DNA of 44,655 bases from Segetibacter sp. (GTDB lineage: Bacteria; Bacteroidota; Bacteroidia; Chitinophagales; Chitinophagaceae): contig JAQBNN010000198.1 of NCBI GenBank assembly GCA_028288505.1, positions 1-44,655 of the forward strand. Direction: 5' to 3'. Made by a program: the position numbers and the translations under genes. The notes beneath the pieces are model-generated. The model was given only the letters and a program-made list of their open reading frames with translations. It was not told the origin of the DNA and did not search any database. Below, piece by piece: positions 17,201-25,572 of this stretch; within the stretch, counting starts at the first letter, position 1, and each line of letters starts with the position of its first letter.

Positions 17201-17229
17201 TTTGATTTAGGATCAGGCGGCTACATTTG
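17201..17229 (+). promoter_or_regulatory. Promoter of the riboswitch-btuB unit
   Basis: TTTG at 17201-17204, then 17 bases, then TACATTTG at 17222-17229: both halves of the Bacteroidota promoter, directly before the riboswitch. Confidence 0.65.
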
Positions 17230-17235
17230 CACCAG

Positions 17236-17425
17236 AATTTGGTTCGCAGTTTCAAACACTTTGGAACGCGATTAAAAGGGAAGCCGGTGTAAATCCGGCG
17301 CTATCCCCGTAGCTGTAAAAGCCTACTTGCCGTAAAGGAAAAAGTAAACAACTTAAACATTTTGCCACTGTTAAAACGGGAAGGCGTTTAAGTTGAGGCT
17401 AAGCCAGAAGACCTGCCAGGTTTGT
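17236..17425 (+). ncRNA. Cobalamin riboswitch
   Basis: Conserved blocks appear in the right order: an early TTGGTT, AAAAGGGAAGCCGGTG, AAATCCGGCGCTATCCCC, GTAGCTGTAA, and the B12 box AGCCAGAAGACCTGCC ending at 17417. Such RNAs bind adenosylcobalamin or related forms and shut off the downstream gene. The stretch between here and the ATG at 17538 contains a CGGGCTTTCGGG hairpin-like segment that may be part of the switch that hides the start region. The target is the BtuB-like receptor gene. Confidence 0.95.
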
Positions 17426-17537
17426 ATTTTTTAATCATCGGGCTTTCGGGTGAAAAGCAAGAGATGCAATTGTCTTAGTGCACAAAGACTTTTCATTTCT
17501 CTTTATTTGTTCCGAAGGTTCATAGTAAAAACAAACT

Positions 17538-19463
17538 ATGACCAAAACATTATTGTCAACGATTCTTATGGCTTCGGCATTCTCGCTGAACGCGCAAACA
17601 ACCGACACTTCAAAAGCAGTATTAGATGAAGTAGTTGTAACTGCAAACAAGTTTGAACAAAAGCAAAGTACAACGGGTAAGGTTATCACTGTTATAACCA
17701 AAGAGCAAATAGAAAAAAGTAGTGGGAAAACTGTAGCTCAATTGCTTAACGAACAAGCAGGCTTGGTAGTTAACGGAGCTTTTAATGCTCCCGGCACCGT
17801 GCAAACAGTATTTATGCGAGGCGCCAATGCAGGGCGAACGCTAATCCTGTTGGACGGCATTCCGTTAAATGACCCATCTACGATTACCACCGACTTTGAT
17901 CTTAACTTCTTTTCCCTCAACGATGTAGAGAGAATAGAAATTTGCAAAGGTGCACAATCATCTTTGTATGGGAGTGACGCAATTGCGGGAGCTATAAATA
18001 TCATCACAGTAAAGAAAGATGTCACTAAGGCATTTAATGTAAAAGCAACAATGGCTTTTGGCAACCTTAACACCACAAAAAACAACCTGCAGGTTTATGG
18101 TAAAAAAGATAAGCTCACCTATACTGCTCGTTTTGCTAAATTAAGAACCAACAGTTTTTCATCTGCTTATGATAGTACCGGTACCAGAAATTTTGATACC
18201 GATGGCTATAATGGCGATGCCACAAATGCTACAGTGCAATACCAGGCAACAGAGAAGCTTATACTAAAAGCATTTGGACTTTATAGCCAATACAGAGCAG
18301 ATATTGATGCAGGTAATTTTAGTGATAAAAGAAATTATTTCATCAAGAATAAAAGCCTTACAACTGGTACAGGTTTTAATTACAAAGCTGGTAAAGTTTC
18401 GCTAACAGGCAACTACCAATACAACAAGTTGCGCCGTTTATACAGCGATAACGCATCAATACCAGCAGCAACTTCTTACTCTACAAACAACTACTTTGGC
18501 ATGAGCCAGTTTGCCGAGTTATATACCACTCTTAAACTTTATAATAGTCTCACCCTGCTAGCAGGTACCGATTATAGGTATAACAATATGAGTGGTGGTT
18601 ATTACTCATCTTCTTTTGGTGCAAGCCCTTATAAAGACACTTCAATGGACCAGTACTCTGGCTATGGCTCACTTATTTTTAGTAGCTTAAATTCAAAATT
18701 AAACATTGAATTAGGAGGCCGCTATAACAACCATTCCCGTTACGGCGATAACAGTACCTATACATTTAATCCCTCCTATGCCATTAGCAGCAATCTGCGT
18801 GTATTTGGAAGCATAGCTACAGGCTATAAAACGCCGGGCTTATACCAGTTGTACGATGCGTACAGTGGCAACCTTGCGTTGCAACCCGAACAATCAAAGA
18901 ATTATGAAATTGGTGTTCAGCAACAAGCCAAAAAATTCAGCCAGCGGCTAGTGTATTTCTACCGTGTAATAGAAAACGGCATCGACTACAATTATGTCTC
19001 TTTCAAGTACTTCAACTTTATAAAGCAAATTGTGCGAGGTGTAGAGTATGAAGTAAGCGTAAAGCCGATAGATCAATTAAATATTACCGCTAATTACACT
19101 TATCTAAATGGTGATGAAAGCACGCAAAGCCGTGAAAACTTTAAGGATACGTCATACCAATACTTACTTCGCCGGCCGGCTCATACAGCCAATGCAACCA
19201 TAGGTTACCAGGTAACAAAACCTTTATACATAAGTATTAGTGGCAAGTATGTTAGTAGCAGGAAAGATGTGGGGGGTTATAGAAGGAAAGATGTAGACCT
19301 AGACAGTTATGTACTACTAAATGCTTATGCTGAATACAAAGTAAAAGATCACCTTAAGTTCTTTGTTGACGCGCAAAACATTACCAACAAAAAGTTCTTC
19401 GATATAAGGGGTTACAATGCTATTCCGGCTTTATTTACGGGAGGTGTCACCTTCAATTTGTAG
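17538..19463 (+). CDS. btuB: TonB-dependent outer membrane receptor, BtuB-like (vitamin B12 uptake)
   Basis: A 641-residue outer membrane receptor. Residues 1-20 are a signal peptide ending in LNAQ. The TonB box region is DEVVVTANK at 30-38. A plug domain runs to about 165, with FMRGANAGRTLILLDGIPLND and the GAQSSLYGSDAIAGAINI segment typical of BtuB/FepA plugs. The rest is a 22-strand barrel whose last residues (GVTFNL) end in an aromatic-hydrophobic strand suited to outer membrane insertion. The cobalamin riboswitch in its leader identifies corrinoid uptake as the likely role. No B12 ABC transporter genes follow. A terminator closes the unit 18 bases after the stop. Confidence 0.92.
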   Translation: MTKTLLSTILMASAFSLNAQTTDTSKAVLDEVVVTANKFEQKQSTTGKVITVITKEQIEKSSGKTVAQLLNEQAGLVVNGAFNAPGTVQTVFMRGANAGRTLILLDGIPLNDPSTITTDFDLNFFSLNDVERIEICKGAQSSLYGSDAIAGAINIITVKKDVTKAFNVKATMAFGNLNTTKNNLQVYGKKDKLTYTARFAKLRTNSFSSAYDSTGTRNFDTDGYNGDATNATVQYQATEKLILKAFGLYSQYRADIDAGNFSDKRNYFIKNKSLTTGTGFNYKAGKVSLTGNYQYNKLRRLYSDNASIPAATSYSTNNYFGMSQFAELYTTLKLYNSLTLLAGTDYRYNNMSGGYYSSSFGASPYKDTSMDQYSGYGSLIFSSLNSKLNIELGGRYNNHSRYGDNSTYTFNPSYAISSNLRVFGSIATGYKTPGLYQLYDAYSGNLALQPEQSKNYEIGVQQQAKKFSQRLVYFYRVIENGIDYNYVSFKYFNFIKQIVRGVEYEVSVKPIDQLNITANYTYLNGDESTQSRENFKDTSYQYLLRRPAHTANATIGYQVTKPLYISISGKYVSSRKDVGGYRRKDVDLDSYVLLNAYAEYKVKDHLKFFVDAQNITNKKFFDIRGYNAIPALFTGGVTFNL

Positions 19464-19481
19464 TTGCAAATTACCAGATTT

Positions 19482-19508
19482 AAAACCGGTAGCAATACCG
19501 GTTTTTTT
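19482..19508 (+). terminator. Intrinsic terminator after btuB
   Basis: Hairpin AAAACCGGTA, loop GCAA, TACCGGTTTT, followed by further T residues. It separates btuB from the small Cys-rich gene starting 17 bases on. Confidence 0.9.
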
Positions 19509-19524
19509 AATATCCTTTAGTAAC

Positions 19525-19722
19525 ATGAGCATACACGAAAGCAAAGTGTGTCCTTCCTGCCTTAAGAATTTTGAGTGCAAATCAAACAACATTTCCCATT
19601 GTCACTGCAGCCAGGTACCGCTAACTGATGACGCAAGATCAATTCTTTCTTTGCAATTCCATGATTGCTTGTGCCGGGATTGTCTACAAAACCTTGTTAC
19701 TCCAGTTCCGCTTATAACTTAA
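19525..19722 (+). CDS. Small cysteine-rich CWC-type protein
   Basis: A 65-residue protein resembling the cysteine-rich CWC family: CPSCLKNFECKSNNISHCHC at residues 9-28 has the family's CPxC, FxC and final CxC spacing, but the Trp of CWC is replaced by His. A second Cys group (CLCRDC) lies near the C-terminus. The pattern suggests a bound metal, probably zinc; the function of the family is not known. The ATG at 19525 is chosen over the longer in-frame opening that would overlap btuB, since homologous sequence begins shortly before CPxC. It begins just after the btuB terminator and 54 bases before marC. Confidence 0.72.
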   Translation: MSIHESKVCPSCLKNFECKSNNISHCHCSQVPLTDDARSILSLQFHDCLCRDCLQNLVTPVPLIT

Positions 19723-19754
19723 AACCTGCCTTCAGCATTGCCTGCAATCTATAT

Positions 19755-19762
19755 TACATTTG
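19755..19762 (+). promoter_or_regulatory. -7 promoter element before marC
   Basis: TACATTTG, an exact TAnnTTTG match, 14 bases before the marC ATG. No convincing -33 partner at standard spacing. Confidence 0.4.
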
Positions 19763-19776
19763 CAAAAATCCCTGCT

Positions 19777-20355
19777 ATGAAGTTTGACTTGCAGCAATTT
19801 CTTACTGTCACTTTTACCTTATTTGCAGTAATCGATGCCATAGGTTCTATCCCTTTATTTATCTCCTTAAAAACAAAAATGGGAGGCATCCGTGAATTAA
19901 GGGCGACCCTGATTTCCGGTGCTCTAATGATCTCATTCTTATTTATCGGCGAGCCCTTTTTAAAGTTAATGGGTGTAACCGTAAGTTCTTTTGCAGTAGG
20001 CGGCTCAGTGGTTATTTTTCTGCTTGGCCTCGAAATGGTTTTAGGCCACGAGATCTTTAAAAGTGAGAAAGATGCAAGGGCCGGCACAATGGTTCCCATT
20101 GCCTTCCCGGTTATTGCCGGTTCGGGTACACTTACAACAGTAATGTCATTAAAGGCCGACTTTGCCGAAGTAAACATACTGCTCGGCATACTTGCCAACC
20201 TCATATTTGTATACGCCGTTCTTAAATCGCTGCGATGGATTGAGTGGGCACTTGGTGAGGCAGGTTTAATAGCAGTAAGAAAATTTTTCGGTGTAATATT
20301 GCTCGCAATTGCAGTAAGAATTTTCGGTAATAACGTAGGTGCTTTTGGCCAGTAA
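19777..20355 (+). CDS. MarC family integral membrane protein
   Basis: A 192-residue protein with six predicted membrane helices and the MarC/UPF0056 signatures: FTLFAVIDAIGSIPLFISL near residues 12-30 and IAFPVIAGSGTLTTVMSL near 108-125. The family is widespread and was once linked to multiple antibiotic resistance, but that role was withdrawn and the function is open. The start is the ATG at 19777 (MKFDLQQFL); the longer in-frame opening at 19738 is a TTG without support. It has its own promoter motif. The stop is 65 bases before repeat copy 9 and about 115 before tRNA-Arg. Confidence 0.9.
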   Translation: MKFDLQQFLTVTFTLFAVIDAIGSIPLFISLKTKMGGIRELRATLISGALMISFLFIGEPFLKLMGVTVSSFAVGGSVVIFLLGLEMVLGHEIFKSEKDARAGTMVPIAFPVIAGSGTLTTVMSLKADFAEVNILLGILANLIFVYAVLKSLRWIEWALGEAGLIAVRKFFGVILLAIAVRIFGNNVGAFGQ

Positions 20356-20400
20356 CCGTTACTTTTGCTGCGTTCAATCAGGTCTTTTTTTATTTAGTCA

Positions 20401-20444
20401 ACTTCAGTCTTTCATAGCATCATCGTTGTGTCACTCACTTGTAC
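20401..20444 (+). repeat. Dispersed intergenic repeat, copy 9 (class I, tail A)
   Basis: Perfect class I core at 20421-20444, preceded by CTTTCATAGCAT of tail A; the outer part of the tail has drifted. It lies between marC and tRNA-Arg. Confidence 0.82.
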
Positions 20445-20468
20445 AGCAACAGCTATGTTCACCATCCC

Positions 20469-20540
20469 GGCCCCGTAGTACAATGGATAGTATAAGAGTT
20501 TCCGAAGCTCCAGATCCAGGTTCGATTCCTGGCGAGGCCA
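20469..20540 (+). tRNA. tRNA-Arg (anticodon CCG)
   Basis: Acceptor GGCCCCG/CGAGGCC, D arm GTAC/GTAT, anticodon loop TTCCGAA giving CCG, T arm CCAGG, TTCGATT, CCTGG. The 72-base fold is complete, but the acceptor has a C-A mismatch at pair 5:68 and the anticodon stem an A-C mismatch at 27:43. CCA is not encoded. Confidence 0.92.
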
Positions 20541-20735
20541 CTTAGAATAATAGTTTAGAAGACATCGTACATTTAAATAGCTGACCCACTTTTCTACAAT
20601 CGTTTTTTTATCCCTCTAACGTTGATCGCATTTTTATTTTAAACTCCTTGCTTACACAACTCTCCTTTTTAATTGCACAGCAACTTTTTAAAACGTGGTA
20701 TAGCATTTGCAAATTGTAGGGTTAATAATATCCCT

Positions 20736-20972
20736 ATGAAATTTTTATACACCCTCAGCCTTGCATGGCTATGCATTGTAATATTTCTCCAGTTATTTTT
20801 TCTCGTAGTTTCCGGGGTTAGTGGATTAGAAGCTGCAACGGAAGTTTTTATTAAAAGTTGGTATTCTATTGTCGCTCTTCTTGTAGTTATTGGTTATTCG
20901 ACAAGGCAATACATTTTAAGAAAGAGATATATAGCCAGGTTGAAGGAGCGCAGTTTTTATCCTATTAAATAA
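20736..20972 (+). CDS. Small two-helix membrane protein, unknown function
   Basis: A 78-residue protein with two hydrophobic helices (about 4-26 and 44-60) and a basic C-terminal tail (RQYILRKRYIARLKER). No family is recognised. The ATG at 20736 is preferred to the longer opening at 20673, which would add unconserved residues before the first helix. It stands alone between tRNA-Arg and a convergent gene, bracketed by repeat copies 9 and 10. The amphipathic layout is normal for small bacterial membrane proteins, and the reading frame is probably real. Confidence 0.6.
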   Translation: MKFLYTLSLAWLCIVIFLQLFFLVVSGVSGLEAATEVFIKSWYSIVALLVVIGYSTRQYILRKRYIARLKERSFYPIK

Positions 20973-21032
20973 GCTTTCAATTAAGCTAGTTTCTACTACG
21001 TCACTGTTCAGCAGAGTTACAACTGACAAAGT

Positions 21033-21078
21033 GATTGCGACGCAACGATGCTGCTATAGAATACCTATGCTGGTATCC
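21033..21078 (-). repeat. Dispersed intergenic repeat, copy 10 (class III, tail A)
   Basis: GATTGCGACGCAACGATG at 21033-21050, then CTGCTATAGAATACC and TATGCTGGTATCC, a well-kept tail A. It is in a convergent gap. Confidence 0.83.
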
Positions 21079-21122
21079 ATTTTAATTAAGCATCGGAAAC
21101 ACTTCCAATAAGAAAGCCGGTA

Positions 21123-22700
21123 CTATTTGTTTACCGGCAGAAGTTTTGTTTGCTGTTCGCCATTGCTAACGGCTGTTAAAAAAACGACACTGTTTACTAT
21201 CGCATTATTTGAAAATCTAATCCTGTTTAAGCCGGGGTTATAAGTTCTTCCCTGTGTTTCTGCTAGTAATTTTCCATCGGTGCTTATTAACTTAAAGGCA
21301 TAATATTCCGGCTGGTTGCCATCTAATACAAAACTCAATTCCCCGTTCGCTCTTAGTAACAATTTGCTTACTGCATTTTTAATCTCTGCGCTAATACATA
21401 CGTTGTTTGAGTAATGAGTGGCTCCTCCATTCTTTTGCCATAATAACCTGTAACAGTTAACGGGCGAAGTTGGTTTTACAATAAAAGCATCGGTGATACT
21501 ATTGTTGTAAGTCATTAAACTATTAAAGTTTACTCCGTTGTTACTTACCTGTAGTTCAACATTGTCAACTTTCGAATCAAACGTCCACGATATCTTATGT
21601 GTTCCCTGGTTGTTTACTACGTTAAACTGCCTTAAATCAAGTGGTAGAACTGAAGGCGAAACAAAATTATTTGTATTGAAAGAGCGGAGCTTTTGATTAA
21701 CAGTTATAGTAAATGAGCCAACTGTACGTGTAAATTTTTCGTTGCTAATGTACCCGTAAGTACTGTTTCTATAAGTTATACCTTCTGCCTGCCCCATTGT
21801 TATAGCATCGGGTAAATCGATCCTTCTTTTATTTCCGTTGAAGTAGAGGCCAGCACTAAAGTCCGATAAGAAGTGAATAAAATGATTGGCTGTGCCGGAG
21901 TTTTGGTAGCCTAAAAGTGCTACAACTGACTGGTCGGCCACCTTATCTGCATCTGTAACAAGATAGTTTGTTGACAGAGTTTCGGAGGGTATAGCGGTGT
22001 AGGTGCCTGCAAGGGTGGAGGGCAATATATAATGAGTTGTATTTACTTCTACCCAGTTTTTTGTAAACAAGTGAATTTTTCCTGCATCCACAAACATTGC
22101 TTCACAATCGAACTTTGTATTGTTAGCTGTTAAAGGGACCGGTGGTTGTACCTGATCGCTGTAGATAAAATTGATGACTTCTATTTGTGCTAATGGTATG
22201 GTGGAATTGGGATTAGTTGTATAATTTGGTATTGCGCTGAATGGAAACTTATAAATTTTAAGATCAGTCCTTGCGCCGTTAGCATTGTTTCCAAAATCGC
22301 CAACATAAAAGTGAGTGCCGTCGAATTCCAGGGCCTCCCAATCAACATTAGTTGCGCCGGTTAAAGTTACCGTTTGAAGTATGGTATTAGTAATAGTATC
22401 AATTCTATAAATAGCTGCTTGCCCTCCACCATCGTTGAAGCTCCACAAAAAATCTCCAGCCATTTGTAATCCGCTTGTTTCCAAAAGTACCGGACTTATT
22501 GAATCAACTTGTACGGGAGGAGTATATGTGGTGACATTATAAGTGCAGCTTCCATCGTTAATACTGGCCTGTGCGTTATAATTGTTCGCGTATGGATCTC
22601 GGCAACCAGTACTTTGGCCAAACACAGAAATAGAATTGAATGAACCGAACCAGATAAGGGTAGCTAGAATAAAAAATTGCTTATTTTTTTTAAAGTACAT
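21123..22700 (-). CDS. Secreted beta-rich protein with probable type IX sorting region
   Basis: A 525-residue exported protein. After a signal peptide (ending near VFGQ, residue 29) comes CRDPYANNYNAQASINDGSC at 33-52, a calcium-loop-like module common at the ends of secreted Bacteroidota proteins. The middle (about 60-350) is a beta-propeller-like region with repeated aromatic/Gly strands. A fibronectin-like segment begins near LDLRQFNVVNNQGTHKISWT, and the last 85 residues (LLLRANGELSFVL to KLLPVNK) resemble a weak type IX C-terminal sorting domain. It is probably released or held on the cell surface. No catalytic motif is seen. Function is unknown. Confidence 0.8.
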   Translation of the reverse strand: MYFKKNKQFFILATLIWFGSFNSISVFGQSTGCRDPYANNYNAQASINDGSCTYNVTTYTPPVQVDSISPVLLETSGLQMAGDFLWSFNDGGGQAAIYRIDTITNTILQTVTLTGATNVDWEALEFDGTHFYVGDFGNNANGARTDLKIYKFPFSAIPNYTTNPNSTIPLAQIEVINFIYSDQVQPPVPLTANNTKFDCEAMFVDAGKIHLFTKNWVEVNTTHYILPSTLAGTYTAIPSETLSTNYLVTDADKVADQSVVALLGYQNSGTANHFIHFLSDFSAGLYFNGNKRRIDLPDAITMGQAEGITYRNSTYGYISNEKFTRTVGSFTITVNQKLRSFNTNNFVSPSVLPLDLRQFNVVNNQGTHKISWTFDSKVDNVELQVSNNGVNFNSLMTYNNSITDAFIVKPTSPVNCYRLLWQKNGGATHYSNNVCISAEIKNAVSKLLLRANGELSFVLDGNQPEYYAFKLISTDGKLLAETQGRTYNPGLNRIRFSNNAIVNSVVFLTAVSNGEQQTKLLPVNK

Positions 22701-23279
22701 AATTTGAAAGGGCTGTTCGAGTGAAAGATAAATAATGTTTTAATAGGCTCACTTGTTTAACGGAAAAACTTCTCCCTTCCACTTAGTATTTAGATGGTCA
22801 TAATTTCCACACTTTTTACATTAAACTTCTTCTACTAAACAACTTTTCTAATTGTCGTTTTGCATTAACTGCTATGGACCATATACAGGCCGATAAATAA
22901 TAGAAAGTTCAGCCAACAGTTAAAAACTCTTTTTAAGGCTTCGCTTTTTATTCAAGACAAAGGTCATCTTACTGCGATCACAGAGATTAACCATAACAAT
23001 AAAACCCAATATCTTGCTCAATTTTTTGATGGTTTCCTTGTTTTGATCTTTAGACACTAATTGAGTTTGCTCCAAAATCACGCTACCCTTGATTGTCCTT
23101 TTACTTTAGAGGAAGATAGAAAATACAGTGGTAACTGGTTTTGCAGATATTATCATTGAAAACTTTATGCATCTAAACTTCCTTTCAAACATTTTATAGC
23201 TTTGTGTTTTTTTTTGATATAAAAAAAGGTAATTGACTTTCAACTACCCTGTTCAAATCGTTCATTAAATTTTACTTAG
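22701..23279. other. AT-rich gap with one doubtful short frame
   Basis: About 580 bases between two leftward genes. The only coding-like stretch is on the minus strand at 22920-23081: a GTG-started 53-residue frame, Lys-rich, containing KKLSKILGFIVMVNLCDRSK. Without a homologue or an ATG it could be a small gene, a remnant, or chance. No repeat copy and no terminator is evident. Confidence 0.35.
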
Positions 23280-23702
23280 TTATTCCCAGTCAAAATATTT
23301 AGACAAGGGATTAAAAGGTAAGTATTCGTCTGCCTCTTCTATCTCTCTAACCTGTATCTGGTCATCTTTCGTAACTACCATCTCAACTCTTCCCGAGCTG
23401 TTTGTAAGAGTTCCAGTTACACACACGTCTTTATTAATTAAATACGCCTCAGGTTTATACGCGAAGTTCTTTCGGTCGTTAGGGCTAATAGTAAGTATGA
23501 CCCTGGTATTTGAAAATCCGCCTCCTATATTTACCTGGGTAGCACTTTTTCTGTCGCCTGCCTTTGCTCCAACTACTTTTCCGCATACGCTTACACTTTC
23601 TCCAACATGTTTTCCTGCATCATCTACCGTTATGGAGCTTTGAGCTAGTAGCTTTATAGAGCAAACTGCGCCCACTGCCAAAAGAATTATAAACTTTCTC
23701 AT
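23280..23702 (-). CDS. Exported OB-fold-like protein, unknown function
   Basis: A 140-residue protein with a signal peptide (about 1-20, ending LLAQ). The mature part begins SSITVDDAGKHVGESVSVCGKVVGAK, followed by alternating strands and VCVTGTLTNSSGRVEMVV, the layout of a small OB-fold domain of the kind found in exported nucleic-acid- or ligand-binding proteins of Bacteroidota. Cys residues at the two equivalent strands might form a disulfide. An ATG four codons earlier (23714) is equally possible. It stands alone between long AT-rich gaps. No activity can be assigned. Confidence 0.65.
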   Translation of the reverse strand: MRKFIILLAVGAVCSIKLLAQSSITVDDAGKHVGESVSVCGKVVGAKAGDRKSATQVNIGGGFSNTRVILTISPNDRKNFAYKPEAYLINKDVCVTGTLTNSSGRVEMVVTKDDQIQVREIEEADEYLPFNPLSKYFDWE

Positions 23703-24011
23703 TTTAAGTAGCATTTGTGGTTGTTAAAATAATAATTTTTTGAATAGGAATCTATTTAAGTCTAAAGGCAAAGAAGTGAAAAGCCTCGTATTTAATTTAG
23801 AAGTTTTACTTTCTTTTATGCTATAGTAGGAACTTTAATATTGATTGTATATTCTTTTATACCTGGTTTGATGTAAGGTATAAAAACAGCTTGCCCCCAC
23901 CAGACAGAAACTAAATTAGAAACAGTGCGAAAATATAAATTGATTTTATATAAGATGAAGGTAATTACGTGTTAACGTAAGGCAATTGTAAGAGGTATTT
24001 GGTAGGAGTTG

Positions 24012-24225
24012 ATGCATTTTCAGAAATCTTTATTTGTTACCTTTTTAATCATTAGCACTGCAGTTTTACTATAGCGATTTATTACTTTTTGCCCCCTCAC
24101 ACTCCACCGTACCTTCTATTATAGGAAATTTTTTCCTCGTAACAAACCTGGCCTTCTTTGGCATCTCTAATGCAATTTTTCTGGCATATTTTTTCTACTA
24201 CTTACTTAGTAACATGAGGAGGTAG
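24012..24225 (+). pseudogene. Possible frameshifted small membrane protein gene
   Basis: An ATG at 24012, preceded by GGTAGGAG, opens MHFQKSLFVTFLIISTAVLL and stops at 24074. The frame one base on then carries LLLFAPSHSTVPSIIGNFFL and VTNLAFFGISNAIFLAYFFY before a stop at 24225. Joined, the two make a protein of about 70 residues with two hydrophobic helices. The switch region has no long homopolymer, so a disrupted gene, a sequencing error or coincidence are all possible. The end leads into the start region of the next gene. Low confidence. Confidence 0.25.
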
Positions 24226-24249
24226 ATTAAATAATTTAAATTAAGCTTT

Positions 24250-24510
24250 ATGAAAGAAGAGAAAATAGTAATGGATGAGGGGTATGATTCGACAGAAGAT
24301 TCTGTGGAATTTGAAACTACTTCACGGACCGAGTACATTTCATCGGCTTACTATGCTATTGCCGCAGTAAGCGAATTAGATACTGAACTGATGCCAGACG
24401 AGGACAGGAAGAGGAAAAGAAATATTTTACGAAAAAGTTTACGAATAATTGATAATATAATTAGCGAGTTAGACGCCGAACTTTTTGATGAGTTTGATGA
24501 AGAGGAATAG
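24250..24510 (+). CDS. Small acidic protein, unknown function
   Basis: An 86-residue soluble protein rich in Asp and Glu, no family recognised. The first 30 residues are disordered and acidic. Residues about 32-80 form helices with the DRKRKRNILRKSLRIIDNII stretch between acidic ends (final FDEFDEEE). An ATGAGGAGG sequence lies about 25 bases upstream, somewhat far for a ribosome site. The high charge could mean a binding partner for nucleic-acid-associated or basic proteins. It stands alone before a convergent gap with repeat copy 11. Composition and clean frame support a real gene. Confidence 0.6.
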   Translation: MKEEKIVMDEGYDSTEDSVEFETTSRTEYISSAYYAIAAVSELDTELMPDEDRKRKRNILRKSLRIIDNIISELDAELFDEFDEEE

Positions 24511-24567
24511 AATAACATCCGCGAAAGGTTACAATAATTACAGGAAAAGTTGCCTGCAGTACTAACT

Positions 24568-24628
24568 GTACAAGTGAGTGACACAACAATGTTGAGTAAT
24601 GTGCCTTTGGTCCGATACAAAAAAAATC
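24568..24628 (-). repeat. Dispersed intergenic repeat, copy 11 (class I, tail B)
   Basis: Class I core at 24568-24591 with one change (CAATG for CGATG), followed by GTTGAGTAATG and the tail B end TTGGTCCGATACAAAAAAAATC. In a convergent gap. Confidence 0.82.
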
Positions 24629-24633
24629 AGGCA

Positions 24634-25563
24634 TCAGTAGCCTTTTAGCATAGAGAAAAGTCTTTCAACATCCTGCTTTTTAAAAAGCTCTGTTCCGTGG
24701 TTCATAGTGGTAGCCGTACCCGAAGCAATCCCAAATTTCAACACATCAATTAAAGATAGTTTTTGCGACAACGCGTAGACCATTCCTGCTACCATGCTGT
24801 CGCCTGCTCCTACGGTGCTCTTCTTTTTAACCATTGGTGCAGTCGATTTCAGAACTTCATCTCTTGTAATTAGCATAGCGCCGGTTGGCCCCATCGAAAT
24901 AACCATAACCTCGCAGCCCCCGTTGTTGATTATTTCTCTTGCGGTATTGACGATATCGCCGTCATGCAACTCCTCAACTCCTTTTAAATAACTTAACTCG
25001 CCAAGGTTGGGTTTGAGCATGAACACACCTTCACTCACCGCTTTTCGCAAAGGCTCACCCGATGTATCAATAATTAATTTCGCCTTTTTAGCTTTGGCGA
25101 TGGAAGCAAGACTGCCAAAGAAATCGTCAGGAATACCTTCAGGCACACTTCCACTCGCCACTATAAATTCAATGCCTTGTGCTTGCTCAATAGCTTGCAA
25201 ACATGCTTGCCACTCGCTTTCTTTAATGGTTGGACCAGGCATACCAAAACGATATTGAAGATTAGACGACTCATCAACGATTATCATGTTCTCCCTGGTG
25301 ATGCCTTCGGTTTCGATAACGTGAGAAGTGACATTTTCCTCGTCAAGTAAATCTTTGTAAAACTTGCCACTGTGACCACCGGCAAGGTAGATAGCCGTTG
25401 AGGTACAACCGAGCCGCTTTAAACCCCTTGAAACATTTACACCTCCACCACCAGGCTCGTAAACGGGTGGTTTGCAACGAAGCTTTTTATCGGGAACAAT
25501 AGATTTAGCAGAAGTGCTTTTATCAATAGCGGGATTAAGTGTAAGCGTAACAATTTTTTCCAT
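24634..25563 (-). CDS. PfkB-family hexose kinase (1-phosphofructokinase/Pfk-2 type)
   Basis: A 309-residue ribokinase-fold sugar kinase. The start EKIVTLTLNPAIDKS and GGGGVNVSRGL at 38-48 mark the hexose-phosphate branch (1-phosphofructokinase, tagatose-6-phosphate kinase and Pfk-2). The catalytic signature is VGAGDSMVAG at 251-260 with Asp255 as base, and SMGPTGAMLI near 223-232 forms the ATP site. It phosphorylates a fructose or tagatose phosphate; Pfk-2-like 6-phosphofructokinase activity is plausible, as no fructose PTS genes are near. It starts 9 bases after the lycopene cyclase stop in the same direction, forming a likely two-gene operon. Confidence 0.88.
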   Translation of the reverse strand: MEKIVTLTLNPAIDKSTSAKSIVPDKKLRCKPPVYEPGGGGVNVSRGLKRLGCTSTAIYLAGGHSGKFYKDLLDEENVTSHVIETEGITRENMIIVDESSNLQYRFGMPGPTIKESEWQACLQAIEQAQGIEFIVASGSVPEGIPDDFFGSLASIAKAKKAKLIIDTSGEPLRKAVSEGVFMLKPNLGELSYLKGVEELHDGDIVNTAREIINNGGCEVMVISMGPTGAMLITRDEVLKSTAPMVKKKSTVGAGDSMVAGMVYALSQKLSLIDVLKFGIASGTATTMNHGTELFKKQDVERLFSMLKGY

Positions 25564-25572
25564 AGTGTATTT

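Noticed and set aside
19417-19524. Longer form of the Cys-rich protein overlapping btuB
   Set aside because: The extra N-terminal part would be translated from the end of btuB and through its terminator, and is unlike the family.
22920-23081. 53-residue minus-strand frame with GTG start
   Set aside because: Coherent composition but no ATG, no homologue recognised and no neighbour link; noted in the gap entry instead of being called.
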